Position numbers and translations under genes: made by a program. DNA of 64,000 bases from Lateolabrax maculatus (taxonomy: Eukaryota > Chordata > Actinopteri > Acropomatiformes > Lateolabracidae): positions 23,850,703-23,914,702 of the forward strand of contig CM062212.1 in NCBI GenBank assembly GCA_031216445.1, read 5' to 3'. The notes below the pieces were generated by a model, which was given only the letters and a program-made list of their open reading frames with translations, made no database searches and was not told the origin of the DNA. Below, one piece after another: positions 14,501 through 25,649 of this stretch (its first letter is position 1; the number at the start of each line of letters is the position of its first letter).

Positions 14501-16112
14501 ATGATGTTATTCAACAGAAAGGAGTGTTTTCATAATAATGTGACCATAATAAACATCAACAGTCATAAAACACCTTATTTCATCAAAAGAAGTTGATAAA
14601 TAAGCAAACTTGCTCTGAATGATGTTATTCAACAGAAAGGAGTGTTTTCATAATAATGTGACCATAATAAACATCAACAGTCATAAAACACCTTATTTCA
14701 TCAAAAGAAGTTGATAAATAAGCAAACTTGCTCTGAATGATGTTATTCAACAGAACTGAGTGTTTCCATGCTTCTGTTATGAAAATAAACATCAACAGTC
14801 AAAAAACACCTTATTTCATCAAAAGAAGTTGATAAATAAGCAAACTTGCTCTGAATGATGTTATTCAACAGAAAGGAGTGTTTTCATAATACTGTGACCA
14901 TAATAAACATCAACAGTCATAAAACACCTTATTTCATCAAAAGAAGTTGATAAATAAGCAAACTTGCTCTGAATGATGTTATTCAACAGAAAGGAGTGTT
15001 TTCATAATAATGTGACCATAATAAACATCAACAGTCATAAAACACCTTATTTCATCAAAATAAGTTGATAAATAAGCAAACTTGCTCTGAATGATGTTAT
15101 TCAACAGAAAGGAGTGTTTTCATAATAATGTGACCATAATAAACATCAACAGTCAAAAAACACGTTATTTCATCAAAAGAAGTTGATAAATAAGCAAAGT
15201 AAACATCAACAGAACTGAATGATGTTATTCAACAGAACTGAGTGTTTTCATAATAATGTGACCATAATAAACATCAACAGTCATAAAACACCTTATTTCA
15301 ACAAAAGAAGTTGATAAACAAGCAAACTTGCTCTGAATGATGTTATTCAACAGAAAGGAGTGTTTTCATAATAATGTGACCATAATAAACATCAACAGTC
15401 ATAAAACACCTTATTTCATCAAAAGAAGTTGATAAATAAGCAAACTTGCTCTGAATGATGTTATTCAACAGAACTGAGTGTTTCCATGCTTCTGTTATGA
15501 AAATAAACATCAACAGTCAAAAAACACCTTATTTCATCAAAAGAAGTTGATAAATAAGCAAAGTAAACATCAACAGAACTGAATGATGTTATTCAACAGA
15601 ACTGAGTGTTTTCATAATAATGTGACCATAATAAACATCAACTGTCATAAAACACCTTATCTGATCAAAAGAAGTTGATAAATAAGAAAAGTAAACATCA
15701 ACAGAACTGAATGATGTTATTCAACAGAACTGAGTGTTTTCATAATAATGTGACCATAATAAACATCAACAGTCATAAAACACCTTATTTCAACAAAAGA
15801 AGTTGATAAACAAGCAAACTTGCTCTGAATGATGTTATTCAACAGAAAGGAGTGTTTTCATAATAATGTGACCATAATAAACATCAACAGTCATAAAACA
15901 CCTTATTTCATCAAAAGAAGTTGATAAATAAGCAAACTTGCTCTGAATGATGTTATTCAACAGAAAGGAGTGTTTTCATAATAATGTGACCATAATAAAC
16001 ATCAACAGTCATAAAACACCTTATTTCATCAAAAGAAGTTGATAAATAAGCAAACTTGCTCTGAATGATGTTATTCAACAGAACTGAGTGTTTCCATGCT
16101 TCTGTTATGAAA
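11539..16112. repeat. Family A segmental duplication, right copy
   Basis: Blocks 11,539-12,256 (718 bp), 12,257-12,866 (610), 12,867-13,948 (1082), 13,949-14,784 (836), 14,785-15,502 (718) and 15,503-16,112 (610) follow the same order as the first 4,820 bases. The offset is 11,538 at the left end and 11,292 at the right end; the 246-bp change equals the loss of 364 bp and gain of 118 bp in whole monomers. Rare markers match the left copy: catgctctgaaagatg near 13,891, ataaacataaactgtc at 13,949 and ctctcaatgatg near 14,014. A catcaaaataag variant sits at about 2,325 in the left copy and about 15,055 here, in different monomer contexts. Confidence 0.87.
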
Positions 16113-18060
16113 ATAAACATCAACAGTCAAAAAACACCTTATTTCATCAAAAGAAGTTGATAAATAAGCAAACTTGCTCTGAATGATGTTATTCAACAGA
16201 AAGGAGTGTTTTCATAATAATGTGACCATAATAAACATCAACAGTCAAAAAACACGTTATTTCAACAAAAGAAGTTGATAAATAAGCAAACTTGCTCTGA
16301 ATGATGTTATTCAACAGAACTGAGTGTTTTCATAATAATGTGACCATAATAAACATCAACAGTCATAAAACACCTTATTTCATCAAAAGAAGTTGATAAA
16401 TAAGCAAACTTGCTCTGAATGATGTTATTCAACAGAACTGAGTGTTTCCATGCTTCTGTTATGAAAATAAACATCAACAGTCAAAAAACACCTTATTTCA
16501 TCAAAAGAAGTTGATAAATAAGCAAACTTGCTCTGAATGATGTTATTCAACAGAAAGGAGTGTTTTCATAATACTGTGACCATAATAAACATCAACAGTC
16601 ATAAAACACCTTATTTCATCAAAAGAAGTTGATAAATAAGCAAAGTAAACATCAACAGAACTGAATGATGTTATTCAACAGAACTGAGTGTTTTCATAAT
16701 AATGTGACCATAATAAACATCAACAGTCATAAAACACCTTATTTCATCAAAAGAAGTTGATAAATAAGCAAAGTAAACATCAACAGAACTGAATGATGTT
16801 ATTCAACAGAACTGAGTGTTTTCATAATAATGTGACCATAATAAACATCAACTGTCATAAAACATCTTATTTCATCAAAAGAAGTTGATAAATAAGCAAA
16901 CTTGCTCTGAATGATGTTATTCAACAGAACTGAGTGTTTTCATAATAATGTGACCATAATAAACATCAACTGTCATAAAACACCTTATTTCATCAAAAGA
17001 AGTTGATAAATAAGCAAAGTAAACATCAACAGAACTGAATGATGTTATTCAACAGAACTGAGTGTTTTCATAATAATGTGACCATAATAAACATCAACAG
17101 TCATAAAACACCTTATTTCAACAAAAGAAGTTGATAAACAAGCAAACTTGCTCTGAATGATGTTATTCAACAGAAAGGAGTGTTTTCATAATAATGTGAC
17201 CATAATAAACATCAACAGTCATAAAACACCTTATTTCATCAAAAGAAGTTGATAAATAAGCAAACTTGCTCTGAATGATGTTATTCAACAGAACTGAGTG
17301 TTTCCATGCTTCTGTTATGAAAATAAACATCAACAGTCAAAAAACACCTTATTTCATCAAAAGAAGTTGATAAATAAGCAAAGTAGACATCAACAGAACT
17401 GAATGATGTTATTCAACAGAACTGAGTGTTTTCATAATAATGTGACCATAATAAACATCAACAGTCATAAAACACCTTATTTCATCAAAAGAAGTTGATA
17501 AATAAGCAAAGTAAACATCAACAGAACTGAATGATGTTATTCAACAGAACTGAGTGTTTTCATAATAATGTGACCATAATAAACATCAACTGTCATAAAA
17601 CACCTTATCTGATCAAAAGAAGTTGATAAATAAGCAAAGTAAACATCAACAGAACTGAATGATGTTATTCAACAGAACTGAGTGTTTTCATAATAATGTG
17701 ACCATAATAAACATCAACAGTCATAAAACACCTTATTTCAACAAAAGAAGTTGATAAACAAGCAAACTTGCTCTGAATGATGTTATTCAACAGAAAGGAG
17801 TGTTTTCATAATAATGTGACCATAATAAACATCAACAGTCATAAAACACCTTATTTCATCAAAAGAAGTTGATAAATAAGCAAACTTGCTCTGAATGATG
17901 TTATTCAACAGAAAGGAGTGTTTTCATAATAATGTGACCATAATAAACATCAACAGTCATAAAACACCTTATTTCATCAAAAGAAGTTGATAAATAAGCA
18001 AACTTGCTCTGAATGATGTTATTCAACAGAACTGAGTGTTTCCATGCTTCTGTTATGAAA
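16113..18060. repeat. Family A mixed block, no clean higher-order period
   Basis: Three delimited stretches of 354, 856 and 738 bp (3, 7 and 6 monomers) ending in tttccatgcttctg tails at 16,449, 17,305 and 18,043. They use the same monomer subtypes as the rest of the array but in orders not repeated elsewhere in the window. At about 16,245-16,300 a cacgttatttcaac monomer carries cttgctctgaatg, a combination otherwise paired with gtaaacatcaacag, which suggests a recombinant. Point variants include aacatcttattt near 16,862 and gtagacatcaac near 17,384. Confidence 0.8.
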
Positions 18061-18350
18061 ATAAACATCAACAGTCAAAAAACACCTTATTTCATCAAAA
18101 GAAGTTGATAAATAAGCAAACTTGCTCTGAATGATGTTATTCAACAGAAAGGAGTGTTTTCATAATACTGTGACCATAATAAACATCAACAGTCATAAAA
18201 CACCTTATTTCATCAAAAGAAGTTGATAAATAAGCAAAGTAAACATCAACAGAACTGAATGATGTTATTCAACAGAACTGAGTGTTTTCATAATAATGTG
18301 ACCATAATAAACATCAACAGTCATAAAACACCTTATTTCATCAAAAGAAG
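18061..18350. repeat. Family A typical monomers before the diverged edge
   Basis: Standard 118-bp and 128-bp monomers of family A. They open the last block that follows a tttccatgcttctg tail and lead directly into the diverged monomers. Nothing else is visible here. Confidence 0.85.
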
Positions 18351-19140
18351 TTGATAAATACGCAAACTTGCTCTGAATGATGTTATTCAACAGAAAGGAG
18401 TGTTTTCATAATACTGTGATGAAAATAAACATCAACAGTCATAAAACACCTTATTTCATCAAAAGAAGTTGATAAATAAGCAAACTTGCTCTCAATGATG
18501 TTATTCAACAGAAAGGAGTGTTTTCATAATACTGTGATGAAAATAAACATCAACAGTCATAAAACACCTTATTTCATCAAAAGAAGTTGATAAATAAGCA
18601 AACTTGCTCTCAATGATGTTATTCAACAGAAAGGAATGTTTTCATAATACTGTGATGAAAATAAACATCAACTGTCAAAAAACACCTTATTTCATCAAAA
18701 GAAGTTGACAAATATGCAAACTTGCTCTGAATGATGTTATTCAACAGATCTGATTGTTTCCATTCTTTTGTTATGAAAATAAACATCAACAGTCATGAAA
18801 CACCTTATTTCATCAAAAGAAGTTGATAAATAAGCAAACTTGCTCTGAATGATGTTATTCAACAGAAAGGAGTGTTTTCATAATACTGTGATGAAAATAA
18901 ACATCAACTGTCAAAAAACACCCTATTTCAACAAAAGAAGTTGATAAATAAGCAAACTTGCTCTGAATGATGTTATTCAACAGAAAGGAGTGTTTTCATA
19001 ATAATGTGACCATAATAAACATCAACAGTCATAAAACACCTTATTTCATCAAAAGAAGTTGATAAATAAGCAAACGTGCTCTGAATGATGTTATTCAACA
19101 GAAAGGAGTGTTTTCATAATAATGTTAAAATAATAAACAT
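18351..19140. repeat. Diverged family A monomers near the A/B boundary
   Basis: Monomer length stays at 118 bp but private substitutions accumulate: aatacgcaaac near 18,358, ggaatgttttc near 18,633, gttgacaaatatgc near 18,705, cagatctgattgtttcc near 18,746 with cattcttttg at 18,761, gtcatgaaacacc near 18,793, caccctatttcaac near 18,918, caaacgtgctctg near 19,074 and aatgttaaaataataaac near 19,122. Several monomers end in actgtgatgaaaa, which resembles the family B segment ctgtgaagaaaa more than the usual family A tail does. Reduced homogenisation near an array boundary is a common satellite pattern; that explanation is inference. Confidence 0.85.
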
Positions 19141-19520
19141 CAACAGTCATAAAACACCTTATTTCAACAAAAGAAGTTGATAAATAAGCAAAGTAAACAT
19201 CAACAGAACTGAATGATGTTATTCAACAGAACTGAGTGTTTTCATAATAATGTGACCATAATAAACATCAACAGTCATAAAACACCTTATTTCAACAAAA
19301 GAAGTTGATAAACAAGCAAACTTGCTCTGAATGATGTTATTCAACAGAAAGGAGTGTTTTCATAATAATGTGACCATAATAAACATCAACAGTCATAAAA
19401 CACCTTATTTCATCAAAAGAAGTTGATAAATAAGCAAACTTGCTCTGAATGATGTTATTCAACAGAAAGGAGTGTTTTCATAATAATGTGACCATAATAA
19501 ACATCAACAGTCAAAAAACA
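19141..19520. repeat. Terminal family A monomers, consensus-like
   Basis: After the diverged stretch, three consensus-like monomers return: a ttcaac monomer with the gtaaacatcaacag insertion, a ttcaac/aacaag monomer, and a ttcatc/aaaggag monomer. A fourth monomer is cut after cagtcaaaaaaca at about 19,520. The order matches common triplets elsewhere in family A. Confidence 0.85.
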
Positions 19521-19530
19521 TAATGCCGTA
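19512..19530. other. Junction between satellite families A and B
   Basis: Family A reads ...catcaacagtcaaaaaaca to about 19,520 and family B starts at about 19,521 with taatgccgtaattcatc. In family A this point would be followed by ccttattt or cgttattt; in family B the incoming segment is normally preceded by cttgctctg. The switch therefore drops about 55 bp of monomer from the shared register, the orientation is unchanged, and there is no filler sequence. The exact base is uncertain by one or two positions because t and aa could belong to either side. Confidence 0.85.
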
Positions 19531-22030
19531 ATTCATCAAGTTTCATGCTTTGCAGTGTTACAGCAGCAGAAATGAGTGTTTGCATGCTCCTGTGAAGAAA
19601 ATCTACATCTGCGGTCAAAAAACACCTTATTTCATCAAAAGAAGTTAAAAGGCGAAGACACTTGCTCTGAATGCCGTAATTCATCAAGTTTCATGCTTTG
19701 CAGTGTTCGATCAGCAGAAATGAGTGTTTGCATGCTCCTGTGAAGAAAATCTACATCTGCGGTCAAAAAACACCTTATTTCATCAAAAGAAGTTAAAAGG
19801 CGAAGACACTTGCTCTGAATGCCGTAATTCATCAAGTTTCATGCTTTGCAGTGTTACAGCAGCAGAAATGAGTGTTTGCATGCTCCTGTGAAGAAAATTA
19901 CATCTGCGGTCAAAAAACACCTTATTTCATCAAAAGAAGTTAAAAGATGAAACAAACTTGCTCTGAATGCTATAATTCATCAAGTTTCATGCTTTGCATG
20001 TTCGATCAGCAGAAATGAGTGTTTGCATGCTCCTGTGAAGAAAATCTACATCTGCGGTCAAAAAACACCTTATTTCATCAAAAGAAGTTAAAAGGCGAAG
20101 ACACTTGCTCTGAATGCCGTAATTCATCAAGTTTCATGCTTTGCAGTGTTACAGCAGCAGAAATGAGTGTTTGCATGCTCCTGTGAAGAAAATCTACATC
20201 TGCGGTCAAAAAACACCTTATTTCATCAAAAGAAGTTAAAAGGCGAAGACACTTGCTCTGAATGCCGTAATTCATCAAGTTTCATGCTTTGCAGTGTTAC
20301 AGCAGCAGAAATGAGTGTTTGCATGCTCCTGTGAAGAAAATTACATCTGCGGTCAAAAAACACCTTATTTCATCAAAAGAAGTTAAAAGGCGAAGACACT
20401 TGCTCTGAATGCCGTAATTCATCAAGTTTCATGCTTTGCAGTGTTACAGCAGCAGAAATGAGTGTTTTGCATGCTCCTGTGAAGAAAATCTACATCTGCG
20501 GTCAAAAAAACACCTTATTTTCATCAAAAGAAGTTAAAAGGCGAAGACACTTGCTCTGAATGCCGTAATTCATCAAGTTTCATGCTTTGCAGTGTTACAG
20601 CAGCAGAAATGAGTGTTTGCATGCTCCTGTGAAGAAAAATCTACATCTGCGGTCAAAAAAACACCTTATTTCATCAAAAGAAGTTAAAAGGCGAAGACAC
20701 TTGCTCTGAATGCCTTAATTCATCAAGTTTCATGCTTTGCAGTGTTACAGCAGCAGAAATGAGTGTTTGCATGCTCCTGTGAAGAAAATCTACATCTGCG
20801 GTCAAAAAAACACCTTATTTCATCAAAAGAAGTTAAAAGATGAAACAAACTTGCTCTGAATGCTATAATTCATCAAGTTTCATGCTTTGCATGTTCGATC
20901 AGCAGAAATGAGTGTTTGCATGCTCCTGTGAAGAAAATCTACATCTGCGGTCAAAAAACACCTTATTTCATCAAAAGAAGTTAAAAGGCGAAGACACTTG
21001 CTCTGAATGCCGTAATTCATCAAGTTTCATGCTTTGCAGTGTTACAGCAGCAGAAATGAGTGTTTTGCATGCTCCTGTGAAGAAAATCTACATCTGCGGT
21101 CAAAAAACACCTTATTTCATCAAAAGAAGTTAAAAGGCGAAGACACTTGCTCTGAATGCTATAATTCATCAAGTTTCATGCTTTGCATGTTTCGATCAGC
21201 AGAAATGAGTGTTTGCATGCTCCTGTGAAGAAAATCTACATCTGCGGTCAAAAAAACACCTTATTTCATCAAAAGAAGTTAAAAAGGCGAAGGACACTTG
21301 CTCTGAATGCCGTAATTCATCAAGTTTCATGCTTTGCAGTGTTACAGCAGCAGAAATGAGTGTTTGCATGCTCCTGTGAAGAAAATTACATCTGCGGTCA
21401 AAAAAACACCTTATTTCATCAAAAGAAGTTAAAAGGCGAAGACACTTGCTCTGAATGCCGTAATTCATCAAGTTTCATGCTTTGCAGTGTTACAGCAGCA
21501 GAAATGAGTGTTTGCATGCTCCTGTGAAGAAAATTACATCTGCGGTCAAAAAAACACCTTATTTCATCAAAAGAAGTTAAAAGGCGAAGATACTTGCTCT
21601 GAATGCCATAATTCATCAAGTTTCATGCTTTTGCAGTGTTACAGCAGCAGAAATGAGTGTTTGCATGCTCCTGTGAAGAAAAATCTACATCTGCGGTCAA
21701 AAAAACACCTTATTTCATCAAAAGAAGTTAAAAGATGAAACAAACTTGCTCTGAATGCTATAATTCATCAAGTTTCATGCTTTGCATGTTCGATCAGCAG
21801 AAATGAGTGTTTGCATGCTCCTGTGAAGAAAATCTACATCTGCGGTCAAAAAAACACCTTATTTCATCAAAAGAAGTTAAAAGGCGAAGACACTTGCTCT
21901 GAATGCCGTAATTCATCAAGTTTCATGCTTTGCAGTGTTACAGCAGCAGAAATGAGTGTTTGCATGCTCCTGTGAAGAAAATCTACATCTGCGGTCAAAA
22001 AACACCTTATTTCATCAAAAGAAGTTAAAA
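19521..22030. repeat. Family B entry block with many single-base length changes
   Basis: Contains B1 monomers with B2 monomers at about 19,945, 20,839, 21,733 and 22,030. From about 20,460 to 21,870 most monomers have an extra base in a homopolymer: gtgttttgcatg at 20,463 and 21,061, caaaaaaacacc at several places, tattttcatc near 20,518, gaagaaaaatc near 20,634, and catgcttttgcag near 21,628. This density of +1 changes is not seen in the next 15 kb. It could be real divergence at the family boundary or uncorrected sequencing error. Confidence 0.8.
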
Positions 22031-22799
22031 GATGAAACAAACTTGCTCTGAATGCTATAATTATCAAGTTTCATGCTTTGCATGTTCGATCAGCAGAAAT
22101 GAGTGTTTGCATGCTCCTGTGAAGAAAATCTACATCTGCGGTCAAAAAACACCTTATTTCATCAAAAGAAGTTAAAAGGCGAAGACACTTGCTCTGAATG
22201 CCGTAATTCATCAAGTTTCATGCTTTGCAGTGTTACAGCAGCAGAAATGAGTGTTTGCATGCTCCTGTGAAGAAAATCTACATCTGCGGTCAAAAAACAC
22301 CTTATTTCATCAAAAGAAGTTAAAAGGCGAAGACACTTGCTCTGAATACCGTAATTCATCAAGTTTCATGCTTTGCAGTGTTACAGCAGCAGAAATGAGT
22401 GTTTGCATGCTCCTGTGAAGAAAATCTACATCTGCGGTCAAAAAACACCTTATTTCATCAAAAGAAGTTAAAAGGCGAAGACACTTGCTCTGAATGCCGT
22501 AATTCATCAAGTTTCATGCTTTGCAGTGTTACAGCAGCAGAAATGAGTGTTTGCATGCTCCTGTGAAGAAAATTACATCTGCGGTCAAAAAACACCTTAT
22601 TTCATCAAAAGAAGTTAAAAGATGAAACAACTTGCTCTGAATGCCTATAATTCATCAAGTTTCATGCTTTGCAGTGTTCGATCAGCAGAAATGAGTGTTT
22701 GCATGCTCCTGTGAAGAAAATCTACATCTGCGGTCAAAAAACACCTTATTTCATCAAAAGAAGTTAAAAGGCGAAGACACTTGCTCTGAATGCCGTAAT

Positions 22800-24850
22800 T
22801 CATCAAGTTTCATGCTTTGCAGTGTTACAGCAGCAGAAATGAGTGTTTGCATGCTCCTGTGAAGAAAATTACATCTGCGGTCAAAAAACACCTTATTTCA
22901 TCAAAAGAAGTTAAAAGGCGAAGACACTTGCTCTGAATGCCGTAATTCATCAAGTTTCATGCTTTGCAGTGTTACAGCAGCAGAAATGAGTGTTTGCATG
23001 CTCCTGTGAAGAAAATCTACATCTGCGGTCAAAAAACACCTTATTTCATCAAAAGAAGTTAAAAGGCGAAGACACTTGCTCTGAATGCCGTAATTCATCA
23101 AGTTTCATGCTTTGCAGTGTTCGATCAGCAGAAATGAGTGTTTGCATGCTCCTGTGAAGAAAATCTACATCTGCGGTCAAAAAACACCTTATTTCATCAA
23201 AAGAAGTTAAAAGGCGAAGACACTTGCTCTGAATGCCGTAATTCATCAAGTTTCATGCTTTGCAGTGTTACAGCAGCAGAAATGAGTGTTTGCATGCTCC
23301 TGTGAAGAAAATTACATCTGCGGTCAAAAAACACCTTATTTCATCAAAAGAAGTTAAAAGGCGAAGACACTTGCTCTGAATGCCGTAATTCATCAAGTTT
23401 CATGCTTTGCAGTGTTACAGCAGCAGAAATGAGTGTTTGCATGCTCCTGTGAAGAAAATCTACATCTGCGGTCAAAAAACACCTTATTTCATCAAAAGAA
23501 GTTAAAAGGCGAAGACACTTGCTCTGAATGCCGTAATTCATCAAGTTTCATGCTTTGCAGTGTTACAGCAGCAGAAATGAGTGTTTGCATGCTCCTGTGA
23601 AGAAAATCTACATCTGCGGTCAAAAAACACCTTATTTCATCAAAAGAAGTTAAAAGGCGAAGACACTTGCTCTGAATGCCGTAATTCATCAAGTTTCATG
23701 CTTTGCAGTGTTACAGCAGCAGAAATGAGTGTTTGCATGCTCCTGTGAAGAAAATTACATCTGCGGTCAAAAAACACCTTATTTCATCAAAAGAAGTTAA
23801 AAGGCGAAGACACTTGCTCTGAATGCCGTAATTCATCAAGTTTCATGCTTTGCAGTGTTACAGCAGCAGAAATGAGTGTTTGCATGCTCCTGTGAAGAAA
23901 ATCTACATCTGCGGTCAAAAAACACCTTATTTCATCAAAAGAAGTTAAAAGGCGAAGACACTTGCTCTGAATGCCGTAATTCATCAAGTTTCATGCTTTG
24001 CAGTGTTACAGCAGCAGAAATGAGTGTTTGCATGCTCCTGTGAAGAAAATTACATCTGCGGTCAAAAAACACCTTATTTCATCAAAAGAAGTTAAAAGAT
24101 GAAACAAACTTGCTCTGAATGCTATAATTCATCAAGTTTCATGCTTTGCATGTTCGATCAGCAGAAATGAGTGTTTGCATGCTCCTGTGAAGAAAATCTA
24201 CATCTGCGGTCAAAAAACACCTTATTTCATCAAAAGAAGTTAAAAGGCGAAGACACTTGCTCTGAATGCCGTAATTCATCAAGTTTCATGCTTTGCAGTG
24301 TTACAGCAGCAGAAATGAGTGTTTGCATGCTCCTGTGAAGAAAATCTACATCTGCGGTCAAAAAACACCTTATTTCATCAAAAGAAGTTAAAAGGCGAAG
24401 ACACTTGCTCTGAATGCCGTAATTCATCAAGTTTCATGCTTTGCAGTGTTACAGCAGCAGAAATGAGTGTTTGCATGCTCCTGTGAAGAAAATTACATCT
24501 GCGGTCAAAAAACACCTTATTTCATCAAAAGAAGTTAAAAGGCGAAGACACTTGCTCTGAATGCCGTAATTCATCAAGTTTCATGCTTTGCAGTGTTACA
24601 GCAGCAGAAATGAGTGTTTGCATGCTCCTGTGAAGAAAATCTACATCTGCGGTCAAAAAACACCTTATTTCATCAAAAGAAGTTAAAAGGCGAAGACACT
24701 TGCTCTGAATGCCGTAATTCATCAAGTTTCATGCTTTGCAGTGTTACAGCAGCAGAAATGAGTGTTTGCATGCTCCTGTGAAGAAAATTACATCTGCGGT
24801 CAAAAAACACCTTATTTCATCAAAAGAAGTTAAAAGGCGAAGACACTTGC
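22800..24850. repeat. Family B duplicated block W1
   Basis: Monomer order matches 28,300-30,150. The recombinant cagtgttcgatcagcag segment near 23,115 recurs near 28,580 at an offset of about 5,465 bp, followed by matching B1 runs. The B2 monomer at 24,099 pairs with 29,415 (offset 5,316), so one monomer of about 148 bp has been lost from the right copy between these points. Boundaries are approximate. Confidence 0.7.
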
Positions 24851-25649
24851 TCTGAATGCCGTAATTCATCAAGTTTCATGCTTTGCAGTGTTACAGCAGC
24901 AGAAATGAGTGTTTGCATGCTCCTGTGAAGAAAATCTACATCTGCGGTCAAAAAACACCTTATTTCATCAAAAGAAGTTAAAAGATGAAACAAACTTGCT
25001 CTGAATGCTATAATTCATCAAGTTTCATGCTTTGCATGTTCGATCAGCAGAAATGAGTGTTTGCATGCTCCTGTGAAGAAAATCTACATCTGCGGTCAAA
25101 AAACACCTTATTTCATCAAAAGAAGTTAAAAGGCGAAGACACTTGCTCTGAATGCCGTAATTCATCAAGTTTCATGCTTTGCAGTGTTACAGCAGCAGAA
25201 ATGAGTGTTTGCATGCTCCTGTGAAGAAAATCTACATCTGCGGTCAAAAAACACCTTATTTCATCAAAAGAAGTTAAAAGGCGAAGACACTTGCTCTGAA
25301 TGCCGTAATTCATCAAGTTTCATGCTTTGCAGTGTTACAGCAGCAGAAATGAGTGTTTGCATGCTCCTGTGAAGAAAATCTACATCTGCGGTCAAAAAAC
25401 ACCTTATTTCATCAAAAGAAGTTAAAAGGCGAAGACACTTGCTCTGAATGCCGTAATTCATCAAGTTTCATGCTTTGCAGTGTTACAGCAGCAGAAATGA
25501 GTGTTTGCATGCTCCTGTGAAGAAAATTACATCTGCGGTCAAAAAACACCTTATTTCATCAAAAGAAGTTAAAAGGCGAAGACACTTGCTCTGAATGCCG
25601 TAATTCATCAAGTTTCATGCTTTGCAGTGTTACAGCAGCAGAAATGAGT

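Larger units (their letters stand above)
1..19520. repeat. Satellite family A array, 118-bp and 128-bp monomers
   Basis: Continuous head-to-tail tandem array, about 160 monomers, all in one orientation. Monomers begin at ataaacatcaac; starts at 1, 119, 237 and 355 give a 118-bp period, and 355 to 483 gives 128 bp. The consensus is about 29% GC. Diagnostic variable sites are cagtcat/cagtcaaa/ctgtcat near the start, ttcatc/ttcaac/ctgatc in the middle, aataag/aacaag, cttgctctgaatg versus gtaaacatcaacag, aaaggag/aactgag, and a tail of either tttcataataatgtgacc or tttccatgcttctg. Combinations of these sites define higher-order units. No interruption by unrelated DNA is visible. The array extends beyond the left edge of the window. 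I do not recognise it as a named satellite. Confidence 0.97.
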
